A stretch of DNA of 64,000 nt. Source: Cylindrospermum stagnale PCC 7417. Lineage in GTDB: Bacteria; Cyanobacteriota; Cyanobacteriia; Cyanobacteriales; Nostocaceae. Shown in pieces: positions 25,707 through 35,386 of the stretch (its first letter is position 1; each line of letters begins with the position of its first letter). Made by a program: the position numbers and the translations under genes. The DNA lies in the NCBI RefSeq assembly GCF_000317535.1, contig NC_019757.1, positions 4,367,501-4,431,500 on the forward strand, in the 5' to 3' direction. The notes beneath the pieces were generated by a model. The model searched no databases. It was not told where the DNA came from and was given only the letters and a program-made list of their open reading frames with translations.

Positions 25707-26594
25707 ATGATGATTTACCACAGCGAAGGCAATTTTAAAGGTGTTGGGGGGCTTGACCTGTATTACCAAAGCTGGATTCCAGATCTGAAGGTACGGGGGG
25801 TATTAGCTGTTGTGCATGGGCTTGGAGGACACAGCGGACGCTTCAGTAATATAGTTGAGCATTTGCTACCCAAGCAATATGCCATCTATGGCGTGGATAT
25901 GCGCGGTCATGGACGTTCACCTGGTCAGCGGGGCTATATTAATGCTTGGGCTGAGTTTCGAGAAGATGTGCGATCGCTCCTCAAGTTAATTCAGCAGCAA
26001 CAGCCAGGAGTGCCAATTTTTCTGTTAGGTCATAGCTTAGGCGGGGTAATTGTCTTTGATTACGCTTTGCACTATGCCAAAGATGCACCCCTATTGCAGG
26101 GTGTAATTGCCCTAGCGCCAAGCATCGGGGAAGTTGGGGTGTCACCTCTGCGCCTGTTATTAGGAAAGATGCTCTCACGGGTGTGGCCACAGTTCACGAT
26201 GCATACAGGTCTTGATCCGACTGCCGGTTCACGGGATGAGCAGGTGGTAGCCGCCATGAACCAGGATGAACTGCGGCATACCCTCGGAACTGCCCGTCTG
26301 TCTACAGAATTCTTTGCTACACGCGCTTGGATTCATGCCCATGCGGCTGATTGGCAAGTGCCTTTGTTGATTCTCCACGGTGGAGATGATCGAGTGGCAA
26401 AACTAGCGGGAAGCCAAAACTTTTACGATCAAGTAACCTACCCAGATAAGCTACTAATCGATTATCCAGAAGCCTATCACGAGATTCATGCCGACCTCAA
26501 TTACCAAGAGGTGATGGCTGATTTAGGGAATTGGCTAGATCGGCACCTACCCTCTGAGGTGGCGCAGTTAGAGTCGGTGATGAGTAATGAGTAG
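25707..26594 (+). CDS. alpha/beta hydrolase, monoacylglycerol lipase/lysophospholipase-like
   Basis: A 295-residue serine hydrolase. HGLGGHSGRF (~residues 38-47) is the oxyanion region, GVDMRGHGRSPGQRG (~63-77) is family-typical, GHSLGG (~108-113) holds the nucleophile Ser, the catalytic Asp is in LHGGDDRV (~226-233), and the His is in YHEIH (~255). It probably releases fatty acids from lysophospholipids or monoacylglycerols. It is adjacent but divergent to plsC, so both may concern acyl-lipid turnover. Confidence 0.9.
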   Translation: MMIYHSEGNFKGVGGLDLYYQSWIPDLKVRGVLAVVHGLGGHSGRFSNIVEHLLPKQYAIYGVDMRGHGRSPGQRGYINAWAEFREDVRSLLKLIQQQQPGVPIFLLGHSLGGVIVFDYALHYAKDAPLLQGVIALAPSIGEVGVSPLRLLLGKMLSRVWPQFTMHTGLDPTAGSRDEQVVAAMNQDELRHTLGTARLSTEFFATRAWIHAHAADWQVPLLILHGGDDRVAKLAGSQNFYDQVTYPDKLLIDYPEAYHEIHADLNYQEVMADLGNWLDRHLPSEVAQLESVMSNE

Positions 26595-26604
26595 GGGGTA
26601 ATAT

Positions 26605-26639
26605 TTAGTGGTCAGTTGTTTTCAGATGCTGACCATTAA
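26605..26639. terminator. bidirectional hairpin between convergent genes
   Basis: TTAGTGGTCAG (26605-26615) pairs with CTGACCATTAA (26629-26639) as an 11-bp stem with one G-U pair around a 13-base loop. It is flanked by A/T-rich bases on both sides and sits between the lysophospholipase and the response regulator genes. Confidence 0.6.
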
Positions 26640-26687
26640 GTTAAATAAATATAGTTGTCAAAAACTGCTTTTGCTGTATGAGTATCA

Positions 26688-27065
26688 TCAAAAGCCCAAT
26701 ACCTGCATTGATTTTTCCAGGACTTCTTTGGGGCGAAATGGTTTGGTCAAATATAAGTCTGCACCAACCTCAATTCCTTTTTGTTTATCAAATTCCTGTC
26801 CCTTAGCTGTCAAGATCACGATGTAGATGTCAGTCATTTGCCAGTCATATTTAACAATATGGCAGACTTGCAAACCATTCATTTTCGGCATCATCACATC
26901 GAGAAAAACCAGGTTTGGTTTTTCGGTTTTGATAGTTTCGAGAGCTTCTTCGCCATTTCTGGCAGTTAGGAGTTCAACCCCCTCATCTTCCAATGCTTCT
27001 AGGGCTTGTTCCATCAAAATCAAGATATTGGGTTCATCGTCAACAATCAGAATTTTCTGGGTCAT
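26688..27065 (-). CDS. single-domain response regulator
   Basis: A 125-residue CheY-like receiver. The acidic pocket is DDE at residues 9-11, the phospho-acceptor Asp is in FLDVMMP (~55), the Thr is in LTAKG (~87), and the Lys is in TKPF (~109). It has no output domain. It is the last gene of a minus-strand signalling cluster, 91 bases after the hybrid kinase, and is probably phosphorylated by one of the two kinases upstream. Confidence 0.93.
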   Translation of the reverse strand: MTQKILIVDDEPNILILMEQALEALEDEGVELLTARNGEEALETIKTEKPNLVFLDVMMPKMNGLQVCHIVKYDWQMTDIYIVILTAKGQEFDKQKGIEVGADLYLTKPFRPKEVLEKSMQVLGF

Positions 27066-27156
27066 ACAATTTTGGATTTTAGATTTTAGATTGGCAAGAA
27101 GAAAGTATCAACTAGGAAATGTAGTATTTTATCATTCTGCCTGCTGGCGAATTGCA

Positions 27157-30147
27157 TTAGCGATCAGACAAGATAATGAAGAATAGATTCTCCAACTCTT
27201 TCTCAAACCGTAGGGCTTTCACCATGTCGGCTTCTTGAGAGAAGAGAGAATCGATGATGATCATGTCAGGTTTGGCTGACCGAGCTTTATTGATGCATTC
27301 TTGGGGATTAGAGGCTTCAATCACGCTGTATCCCTGAGTTTGTAGGACATCAGATATGGTTTTTAAGGTTGAGGCATTTTTATCAACAACCAATACCTTT
27401 TTACTAGAAGTACCTTGGGAAAGCAGGGAACCAATTTCGTTGAGGAGTTTCTCTGTGTTAATCGGCTTGGTAAGATAGCGATCAATACCAATGTGGTAGC
27501 CTCGTTCCTTATTTTCAATAATTGATAGAATGATGATTGGAATATCTGCGGTTTGGGGATCATTTTTGAGGACGGCTGCCACGTCGAAGCCATTGATTTG
27601 AGGCATCATTACGTCCAGAAGAATCAGGTCGGGACGGGCTGTTTTGATTTGATGAATTGCATCCACGCCGTCTTTTGCTTCCCGAACATTGTAACCTTCG
27701 GTTTCTAGTTGTTGACGGAGCAATTCCCGAATATTGACATCATCATCCACCACCAAAATGGTTTTGCGGTTTTCGTTTTGGACAGCGCTGGTGGTGATGA
27801 CGTGTTCTTTGAGTTGTTTGACTAGGGCATCTAGATTTAGACTGGTGCTGGTTTTGCACTCGCTGGTGGAAGTGGGAATGATGAACGAGAATCTGCTGCC
27901 GTTGCCTGGTTCACTCTCCACCCAGATTCTACCACCGTGATGATCGATGATTTGTTTGCAGATGGGCAGTCCCAGTCCTGTGCCTTTGGGTTTGTCGGTG
28001 AGGGTGTCGCCAACTTGGCGAAATTTCTCAAACACTTTCGGCTGGTCTTCAGGTGAAATGCCAACGCCTGTGTCGATGACGCTGATGCAAACACCCTCGT
28101 TTTCTTGTTTGACGCGGCAGGTGACAGCACCAGATTCGGTAAACTTAACGGCATTAGAAATCAGGTTGATCAATACTTGCAGCAGCCGATTGCGATCGCC
28201 GATTATCTGAGGCAGTCCGGGGTCAATCTCTCTCACCAACTGCAATCCATTGGTTTCAAACAACCCTGCGGTGGAATTGGTTGCCCAATCTACTAACTCC
28301 CTTGGGTCGAGGGGCTGCATCTGCCATTCCACCTTACCTGCTTCCATCTTGGCGATGTCCAGAACATCGTTAATCAAAGATGTGAGCCTTTCTGCTTCCG
28401 ACACAATAATGTTGAGATTATCACCCACCCGCTTCATCGTTTTCTGAAGCTTGCGGTCTTCGACCGAAAGTTTTGGAAAGACATCAATTTCCAGCTTTTC
28501 TTTAATGATCGACGCAAAACCGAGAACAGAAGTTAGTGGTGTCCGCAACTCGTGGGAAACCGTGGAGATGAAATCTGTCTTCATTTGATCAATCTCTTTT
28601 TCCGCCGTCACATCCCGAATTAACAGCGCCGAACCAAAGCAAGCAGCAGGTTCTTTGGTTGCCGTCTTTTTAAAGATGGCGGTCGCTACTGCCTGACCGA
28701 TGCGTTCCTTTGCCAGTGCAACTTCAGCCGCAAACACCTCTCCAGGATGAGACTGTGTTCGTTCAATCAGGTCTGCTAAACCGGATACCGGCAGTTCTCG
28801 GTAGTGACCGTTGAGGGCGGTGGCTGTCAATCCGTGCATAGCTAAAAAGGCAGGATTGAAGTGAGTGATCAGTCCGGTTGTATCTACAACCAATAAACCA
28901 TCTGCTAAGTTATCCAAAATGGCATTTAAACCCTGGGCTTCTGCTAAAGTATTTTGCAGGGCAGATGTCCGCTCGGCAACTCTGGCTTCCAGTTCTTGAT
29001 TTAGTTGCCGCAGACCGATTTCTGCTTGTTTGCGGGCAGTAATATCGGTATTAATTTCTAGCATGGCGCAGGGTTGACCGGATAAATCTCGTTGCAAAGT
29101 CCAGCGGCTTTGAACGGTGATCGATTTACCGTTGCGAGTAGTGTGTTCTAGTTCTCCTTCCCAACTACCTTGCTGTAGAAACTCCCTGAGAAGAACTTCT
29201 AAAGGTTTTGGAAAGGTTGAGTTCAGCAGTGTGTGGATGTATTGGTCTTTCACAAACTCACGAGTCCAGCCATAGAGCCTTTCTGCGCCTTGATTCCAGT
29301 ATAAAATTTTGTCGCTCATGTCGCGGACAATGATCGCATCGCTGGAATGATTTAACATATCCATGAGACGCTGATTTTCGGCTTCTGCTAGCTTGCGGTC
29401 GTGAATATCGGTGCAGGTGCCAATCCACTCGCGGATGCTGCCGTCTTCTGCTAAGACAGGGGCACCACAAACAAAAAAGTGGCGGTAGGTGCCATCTTTG
29501 CCACGAATCCGGTATTCAATTTCATAGAGGCTGCGGTTGGCCACAGCTTCACCCCAAACTGCTGCTGTGCGATCGCGATCGTCAAGATGAACGGCATCAA
29601 TCCAGCCCCCGTTCTCAGCTTCAGCTAAACTTTGACCTGTATAAGCTATCCAGCTTGCCAGTTCAAAGCAAATTCCTTCTGGTGTGCTTACCCAAACAAT
29701 TTGTGTAGTTGCTGTCACCAGAGAGCGGTATCGTGCTTCGCTCTGTTTCAAAATTTGTTCGGCGTGTTGGCGTTCCTGCTGGGCGCGTCGGAGGTCGCTG
29801 ATATCCTCCACACTTGACCAGACTAGGCACTCTCCATCCTCTTCAATCAGCTGCCCAGAAAGCCTAGCAGGAACTAGATGCCCGTCTTTGTGGATATACT
29901 CTTTCTCATAGGGGCCATAACGACCAGTCTCTAACAGGGTCTCTAATATAGCTTGATCGGCAACGGCATACTTTTCAGGGGTCACCTGCTGGTTGGCGAG
30001 GCTCAGGGTTTCCGAAACAGTGCGACCCAAAATAGCCCCATAGGCGGGATTGATATCAATCAAAGTTCCATCCATTCGGCAGAGTACCAACCCAACGGGA
30101 CATTGTTCAAATAGCTGACGGTTGTATTCATCAAGTTGGCTAGACAT
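27157..30147 (-). CDS. hybrid sensor histidine kinase, PAS-rich
   Basis: A 996-residue cytoplasmic sensor with no TM segments. Order: PAS (~8-110), PAS with PAC (~135-250), PAS (~262-375), a coiled coil, PAS (~405-505), HisKA with VSHELRTPL (His ~531), HATPase (NLISNAVKFTESG; DTGVGISPED; GTGLGLPICKQI), REC1 (VVDDDVN; LLDVMMPQ; TKPI; ~795-910), and a final REC (~918-996) that has VVDKNAS and IIIDS but stops at IILSDR without the conserved Lys. It begins 13 bases after the upstream kinase and is surely co-transcribed with it. The signal is unknown. Confidence 0.93.
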   Translation of the reverse strand: MSSQLDEYNRQLFEQCPVGLVLCRMDGTLIDINPAYGAILGRTVSETLSLANQQVTPEKYAVADQAILETLLETGRYGPYEKEYIHKDGHLVPARLSGQLIEEDGECLVWSSVEDISDLRRAQQERQHAEQILKQSEARYRSLVTATTQIVWVSTPEGICFELASWIAYTGQSLAEAENGGWIDAVHLDDRDRTAAVWGEAVANRSLYEIEYRIRGKDGTYRHFFVCGAPVLAEDGSIREWIGTCTDIHDRKLAEAENQRLMDMLNHSSDAIIVRDMSDKILYWNQGAERLYGWTREFVKDQYIHTLLNSTFPKPLEVLLREFLQQGSWEGELEHTTRNGKSITVQSRWTLQRDLSGQPCAMLEINTDITARKQAEIGLRQLNQELEARVAERTSALQNTLAEAQGLNAILDNLADGLLVVDTTGLITHFNPAFLAMHGLTATALNGHYRELPVSGLADLIERTQSHPGEVFAAEVALAKERIGQAVATAIFKKTATKEPAACFGSALLIRDVTAEKEIDQMKTDFISTVSHELRTPLTSVLGFASIIKEKLEIDVFPKLSVEDRKLQKTMKRVGDNLNIIVSEAERLTSLINDVLDIAKMEAGKVEWQMQPLDPRELVDWATNSTAGLFETNGLQLVREIDPGLPQIIGDRNRLLQVLINLISNAVKFTESGAVTCRVKQENEGVCISVIDTGVGISPEDQPKVFEKFRQVGDTLTDKPKGTGLGLPICKQIIDHHGGRIWVESEPGNGSRFSFIIPTSTSECKTSTSLNLDALVKQLKEHVITTSAVQNENRKTILVVDDDVNIRELLRQQLETEGYNVREAKDGVDAIHQIKTARPDLILLDVMMPQINGFDVAAVLKNDPQTADIPIIILSIIENKERGYHIGIDRYLTKPINTEKLLNEIGSLLSQGTSSKKVLVVDKNASTLKTISDVLQTQGYSVIEASNPQECINKARSAKPDMIIIDSLFSQEADMVKALRFEKELENLFFIILSDR

Positions 30148-30160
30148 GATTAAAGTTTCC

Positions 30161-32137
30161 TTAGTGGTCGATGTGGGTAGGGTTAGGACAATAAAACCAA
30201 GACAACAAGGTGGCGTAAAGCTTTAACGAAATTGGGCTACGTTGAAACATCTGGTAAATTTGCTCAGGTGATGCAGCGCCAATGTTTGGACTCTGGGCTG
30301 AAAGTCGCTGAATCAGTTGATGATGGCGGTGAAGCAGCTCCGTCGGTTTGAGCATTGGAGTTGTTGAGGGAATGAAGCCGTCGGCATCGGGACTGGGGGC
30401 TGATTCGGTTGTGGAAGCGGCGATCGCCATCTTCGGGTCAGAGAAGCTGAAATTGTGATTTTCAACAGCGTCCACCACTGAACAAGTCACTGGAATCTGA
30501 ATCCAAAATTCTGTCCCTTCACCTGGTTGGGAACGACATTTGAGAATTCCCTGGTGTCTGTTCACAATAATTTGGTAGCTAATAGCCATGCCCAACCCGG
30601 TGCCTTTGCCAACATCTTTCGTAGTGAAGAAGGGATCGTAAATGTGTCGGATTACTTCCTCTTTCATACCCGGCCCGTTGTCGGCAATGCGAATCACTAC
30701 CCACTGGTTGTCGAGGACTTCGGTGCGAATAGTGATTTGCGCCGGAGGGGGGGATATTTCTTCATTGCCGATTCTCTCCTCTAGGGCATCAATGGCATTT
30801 GCCAGGATGTTCATAAACACCTGATTCAACTGTCCGGGGTAGCATTCAATCAGGGGAAGCTTTGCATAGTCTTTAACGATTTCAATTTCCGGTCTGTGAA
30901 TAGCCGCTTTCAGGCGATGTTGAAGAATCATCAGCGTCCCGTCGATGCCATCGTGAATTTTGACGGCTTTCATTTGGGCTTCGTCATGGCGGGAGAAGTT
31001 TTTCAGCGATTGGACAATTTCCACAATCCGATCAGTGCCTACCTTCATCGAATTCAGCAGTTTGGGTAGATCTTGGATGATAAATTCCAGATCGATATTG
31101 TCTAGCTCTAATTGCAGATCTGGCGGAGCAACAGGTAAGAATTTTTGATAGTGTTGCAGTAGGTGCAACAAGTCTTTGGCGTACTCGGCAACATACCGCA
31201 AATTTCCGCAAATAAAGTTAATTGGGTTGTTGATTTCGTGGGCTACTCCGGCGATGAGTTGCCCCAAACTCGACATTTTCTCGCTTTGGATTAATTGGGT
31301 TTGTGCCAGTTGCAACTCATGGAGAGCTTGTTGAAGCTTTTCTGTCTGAGCTTTTGCCTGGGTGGCTGCATGAGTGCTTTGCTCGTAAAGTAAAGCTTTT
31401 TCAATAGCGATCGCACTTTGAGAGGCAAAGATACCCACGAGCTTGAGGTGTTCAGCTTTGTAGGCGTCGGTTTTGGACGAGCCAATAGCGATCGCTCCTA
31501 AAACCCGTTCTTTTGCTTTCAACGGTACACAAATCAAAGATTTGACGTTTTTCTCTCCCCATAATCGAGAATCGGCTTGCACATCATTGATCAATTCTGC
31601 CCGACCGGATTGCACAATGTTGCCAATGATTCCCCTACACGGTTCCGGCTGATTTTGGTCACAAAACATCCCAAATTCGGCAATGATTTCAAATGCAGTT
31701 GCATCTGGACTCAGGAGCAAAATCATCCCCGCTGATGATTCAATCGATTGACTCATTTCCTGAAGCACGAGTTGGGCAATCTGTCGCGTATCCAAACTTG
31801 TTGTCAGTTGAGTTGAGATATCCTCAAACAAATCAATTTCCTGGTATCGTTCCAGCAATTCTTTCGCGAGTTCTCTCTTCTCAGCTTCCTGTTTTGCCAA
31901 AAACGAAAGCAAAGTCGCTATTAGCGTTGCCTTTTCTCCCCCAACAACCCAACCGATTATTTCTTCTGACACCTCAATTGGATATCTGTTTGGTGAAGTT
32001 TGCTCCCCAATGCTCATCAGTTTTGTGCCGTCTACCAGTTCAACATCAATCGCCATATTTAAATGCTGTACTAAGTCCTGAAGCAGAGACGGCAACTCTT
32101 TTTTGTGAAGAATCTTTCTCAGGCTAACTGCGGACAT
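30161..32137 (-). CDS. GAF-domain sensor histidine kinase
   Basis: I use the ATG at 32137 (MSAVSLRKILHK); the longer frame has no better start. The 658-residue product has an N-terminal region (~1-90), a GAF domain (~105-250, with GIIGNIVQSGRAELINDV and SLICVPLKAKERVLGAIAIG), a coiled coil (~255-285), HisKA with GVAHEINNPINF (His ~298), and HATPase (NILANAIDAL; DNGPGM; GTGLGMAISYQI). A ~90-residue tail without domain similarity follows. It overlaps the upstream small gene by 14 bases and precedes the hybrid kinase by 13. Confidence 0.93.
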   Translation of the reverse strand: MSAVSLRKILHKKELPSLLQDLVQHLNMAIDVELVDGTKLMSIGEQTSPNRYPIEVSEEIIGWVVGGEKATLIATLLSFLAKQEAEKRELAKELLERYQEIDLFEDISTQLTTSLDTRQIAQLVLQEMSQSIESSAGMILLLSPDATAFEIIAEFGMFCDQNQPEPCRGIIGNIVQSGRAELINDVQADSRLWGEKNVKSLICVPLKAKERVLGAIAIGSSKTDAYKAEHLKLVGIFASQSAIAIEKALLYEQSTHAATQAKAQTEKLQQALHELQLAQTQLIQSEKMSSLGQLIAGVAHEINNPINFICGNLRYVAEYAKDLLHLLQHYQKFLPVAPPDLQLELDNIDLEFIIQDLPKLLNSMKVGTDRIVEIVQSLKNFSRHDEAQMKAVKIHDGIDGTLMILQHRLKAAIHRPEIEIVKDYAKLPLIECYPGQLNQVFMNILANAIDALEERIGNEEISPPPAQITIRTEVLDNQWVVIRIADNGPGMKEEVIRHIYDPFFTTKDVGKGTGLGMAISYQIIVNRHQGILKCRSQPGEGTEFWIQIPVTCSVVDAVENHNFSFSDPKMAIAASTTESAPSPDADGFIPSTTPMLKPTELLHRHHQLIQRLSAQSPNIGAASPEQIYQMFQRSPISLKLYATLLSWFYCPNPTHIDH

Positions 32138-32474
32138 GAAACACCTCATCCAGAGCAGGTAGCAAATTAACCGCATTCAAACCAATCGGCTGATTAATCT
32201 TTTGCATTCCTTGCAGTCGTATCTGTTGATCAAGCTTTGTATTTTCTAGAGATGCGGCTTGAGTGCAGAACAGGTTGAGGATTTCGACGCCTAGGCTTTG
32301 CCCGTTGCAGACATCCCGGATAAATGCTTGTGTAGACTGTTGGATGTCAACGGGTAATTGGTCAGCATAGCTAACTGCTAAATAGACCAAGGTTCGACTT
32401 TCAGAGTAAAACTCTTCGATGATCAGATAGCTATCTATTCGCCTAGCATCTCTGGAAAAAATAGAAATTATCAT
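32124..32474 (-). CDS. small protein of a kinase operon, unknown function
   Basis: A 116-residue protein beginning MIISIFSRDARRIDSY. It has no signal peptide or recognised domain and is probably helical. Its stop codon overlaps the start of the GAF kinase gene by 14 bases, so translation is likely coupled, and it is the first gene of the four-gene signalling unit. A role in sensing or in regulating the kinases is inferred from position only. Confidence 0.65.
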   Translation of the reverse strand: MIISIFSRDARRIDSYLIIEEFYSESRTLVYLAVSYADQLPVDIQQSTQAFIRDVCNGQSLGVEILNLFCTQAASLENTKLDQQIRLQGMQKINQPIGLNAVNLLPALDEVFHVRS

Positions 32475-32921
32475 AAAAAGCTAGTAATAAAATAATTTAC
32501 TAATAAGATTAATATTCCCAGAAAGCTTGGCGCTCTCTATTAGTTGCATATTTCGTAATAAAAACCAGAGTAAGCGGATCTATGCTTGCTGTGTTTGCAC
32601 TGAATATACTTACAACAAACGGCACTATTGAGCCAAATTACACTGAAGTTAAGGAAATTAAGCTTTATCCAGATAATTAAAGAGCGATCGCGCTTTATAT
32701 ATTAAGTAAAAAGGCATAAATAAAAATAACCGTGTAAAGAAATTTGAAATAGTCTAAAACCCTTTTAATTTATGTCTTTTGCAATAGTGCAAGACAGCCT
32801 AATCTCAACGACAAATATTTACGCCTACCTATTTACACAGCCTATCCTGCGGCGATCGCTATCGGTGGACGTTCCGCGTCATCGCCTAAACTTGCATGAA
32901 AATTTACCACCTGAAAACCCG
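32475..32921. other. 447-bp AT-rich stretch without a convincing gene
   Basis: It should carry the promoter of the signalling operon near 32475. A plus-strand frame at 32772-32990 lacks family features and overlaps the end of the CadD-like gene. HIP1 sites occur near 32685 and 32855, the latter next to a small repeat (GGTGGACGTTCCGCGTCATC). Confidence 0.5.
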
Positions 32922-33593
32922 TCAAGTTTTGGGGAGAAAAATCCGATAAGATTCGCTGTCTACCAGAATTCTGAAACCCAGCCACATTAGAACGAAGGGG
33001 AAAATCTTGCTAGCATAACGGCTGAGTATCAAAGCGATACCAGGTAAACGAGTCAGATTATAGGACATAAACAGCCAGCAAAAAACAATGAAATAGCAAA
33101 CTGGTACGATCACAGCGAGATTTTGGATTGAGCTAGTGGCAAACAGGGGGATATAGATGCCAAGATTGTTGCCGCCGTTGGCAATTGTGACCGAGGAGAC
33201 GCGATAGGTCTGGGGATCGCGGATTACGTCCCAGAGCGATCGCTTTCTGGAATCAAATCCTCGAAATTTAGAGTTTCTTTTCAGATTGGCTGATTTATCT
33301 TCGGCTGAGTCATCCTTATTCAGGTTGAGCAAATTGTTCAAGCCAATGAGTATCGGCAGAATCCCCAGTAAACCAGTCCAAGTTGATGGAATTGCTAGAC
33401 CCAGTAAGAAACCAAGTAAGCTTACTATTACTAATGCTGTGAACCCTAGAATCTCACCAACTACAACATGTTGAGGACGAAAAGTCCGATTGACCTCACT
33501 GAAGAAGGCAGTCAAATAAATATTGTCATCAAATGTTGTTGCCACAGCCGCAGCTAGCCCAATCTTAATTGTTGCAATTAACCAATCCATCAC
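32922..33593 (-). CDS. CadD-like cadmium resistance transporter
   Basis: A 223-residue membrane protein with about six hydrophobic segments. Family traits are AAAVATTFDDNIYLTAFF near the N-terminus, HVVVGEILGFTALVIVSLLGF (~residues 41-61), GLLGILPILIGLNNL (~76-90), and SSVTIANGGNNLGIYIPLFA (~135-154). The TFDDN and NGGNN motifs are the likely cation-handling residues. It probably exports or sequesters a divalent cation such as Cd. The charged 30-residue loop between TM halves is typical. Confidence 0.85.
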   Translation of the reverse strand: MMDWLIATIKIGLAAAVATTFDDNIYLTAFFSEVNRTFRPQHVVVGEILGFTALVIVSLLGFLLGLAIPSTWTGLLGILPILIGLNNLLNLNKDDSAEDKSANLKRNSKFRGFDSRKRSLWDVIRDPQTYRVSSVTIANGGNNLGIYIPLFATSSIQNLAVIVPVCYFIVFCWLFMSYNLTRLPGIALILSRYASKIFPFVLMWLGFRILVDSESYRIFLPKT

Positions 33594-33834
33594 TATTCCT
33601 CACTCAACACCTATCTGATGACCAAAACTAGCGATCGCGTAGCGGTGCGGATGCACTATCGCTCAACCTTTGTAGAAAATCCGCACAATATCGATATGAT
33701 AATGTGAGTATCGCATATTGGGTGTAACAACGGAGCAAGTTTGGTAGTTTATATATCAAGTGGTGCTTTGACTTTATCCCCCATCTTCAATTCATCCGGC
33801 AATTTGCATCACCTAATTTATCAAAGGAGTCATT

Positions 33835-35091
33835 ATGATTAGCCGTTTGATTGACCTTCTGCCTAGATGCACAGGTCAAAATATCTTACGGTCGCTCAGA
33901 TCAGCGACTTGTAGATCGGCTACCTACAGGTTTGCAGTTCGATTTTGCATCGGACTTGTCTCGGTTTTGGTCTTGCCTCTAGTTTTTGACGGTCATGCTA
34001 TTGCTGCTTCTAAATCTGGTAATCAGTTCCAACTATCCAAAAGCTCCACAATCCAGTTACTGGAAACCGTGGGATTGTTTATGGGGGGGATAATTTTCTG
34101 TGTAATTTTGGATCGCTGGTTTTCTCAGCGTTCTGCTCAATCTAGCAACACGCCTTTAGCAGAGCAAGCGCGGCGGCTCAAGCAACTCAAAATTGGATAT
34201 CCAGAGGGGATGACAAATCTGGAAGTTCTCCGGACTCAAGGCTTGCTGGAAACGCGTTTGCGACCTTATGGGCTGATTGTCACCTGGACAAGCTTTTTAT
34301 CAGCCTCTTCTCTGATAGAAGCACTTAGCAACGGGACGATTGACTTCTGCGGCGGTGGTGGCACAGCCAGCATCTTCTCTCAAGCGGCGGATCATGTATT
34401 TGTCCGGGTGGCGAAAGAAAAATATACCGCTCCCAAAGGTCAAGCGATTCTGGTGCCAGAAGATTCGCCGATTCAGACACTAGCAGACCTGAAGGGCAAA
34501 AAGATCGCTTTTGACAAAGGCTCAAGCGCACATTATATACTTGTGCGATCGCTGGCAAAAGTCGGTCTAGATTTTAGTGACATCGAGCCAGTTTATCTGA
34601 CACAACCGGAGGCGCTGCCCCAATTCCGCCGAGGTGAAATCGATGCTTGGGTGATTTGGGTTCCCTACACAGCAACTCTTGCCCGAAGCGCTTACCCTGG
34701 GCGATCAATTACAGACCTAGAGAGCATATTTGGTGACAAAACCTCCGTGGAAGTTCCCACTTATTACTACGCGATTCCAGAACTGGTACGCGACTATCCC
34801 GACTTGCTTAAGGTGATTTTAGAAGAGGTAAACGAAGCTGGAACTTGGGCTAAGAAACAGGAATTAGAAGCCGTTCAACGATTGGCTAAACACCATGAAA
34901 TTGATCCATCCATCGTAGAAGTTTTACAGAAACATAGCGGCGAACGCGCCATCATTCCGATTGACGACCAATCGCTCGATGCTCTACAGCATCAGGCAAA
35001 TATATTTAGAGATTTAAATCTGATTCCTGAGTGGGTGAATGTGAAAGATGGAACCTATAGTTTGCAGACCAAGCAAAACTGGACTTATTAG
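33835..35091 (+). CDS. SsuA/TauA-like substrate-binding protein, orphan
   Basis: A 418-residue protein. The N-terminus holds two hydrophobic stretches (~31-57, signal-like, ending AIAAS; and ~74-92, VGLFMGGIIFCVILDRW). A periplasmic binding domain of the aliphatic-sulfonate type follows: LKIGYPEGMTNLEVLRTQGL (~113), GTIDFCGGGGTASIF (~168), LADLKGKKIAFDKGSSAHYIL (~215), and FRRGEIDAWVIWVPY (~263). No permease or ATPase gene is nearby. The second hydrophobic segment suggests it stays membrane-anchored. Substrate unknown. The 241-bp gap before it holds no gene. Confidence 0.85.
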   Translation: MISRLIDLLPRCTGQNILRSLRSATCRSATYRFAVRFCIGLVSVLVLPLVFDGHAIAASKSGNQFQLSKSSTIQLLETVGLFMGGIIFCVILDRWFSQRSAQSSNTPLAEQARRLKQLKIGYPEGMTNLEVLRTQGLLETRLRPYGLIVTWTSFLSASSLIEALSNGTIDFCGGGGTASIFSQAADHVFVRVAKEKYTAPKGQAILVPEDSPIQTLADLKGKKIAFDKGSSAHYILVRSLAKVGLDFSDIEPVYLTQPEALPQFRRGEIDAWVIWVPYTATLARSAYPGRSITDLESIFGDKTSVEVPTYYYAIPELVRDYPDLLKVILEEVNEAGTWAKKQELEAVQRLAKHHEIDPSIVEVLQKHSGERAIIPIDDQSLDALQHQANIFRDLNLIPEWVNVKDGTYSLQTKQNWTY

Positions 35092-35386
35092 CCCTCTTCT
35101 GTTACTTTCCGGGAGGGCAATCTCTGAAAGCCTGATCAACCAATCAATCCAACCTATCCTATTAGAAAAAAATGGGTGTTGTATTTGTTATTAGAAAGAA
35201 ATTGTGCAATCGCTTGGTAGATAAAAGCTCTAGAATTCAGAAATGGCAAATGTTTTCGGAGAGTGACAGCAGAGGGCTAATATGCTCTCCCAAAAGCCGA
35301 AAATTACCAATTATCGTTGATTCATATCGTGTCAAATTTGTATACTGCGTAAGTCCTAATATAGTAAAATGTTGTATTAATCTGGG

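Noticed and set aside
32772-32990. 72-residue plus-strand ORF
   Set aside because: Overlaps the CadD-like gene antisense and crosses a dispersed repeat; no domain.
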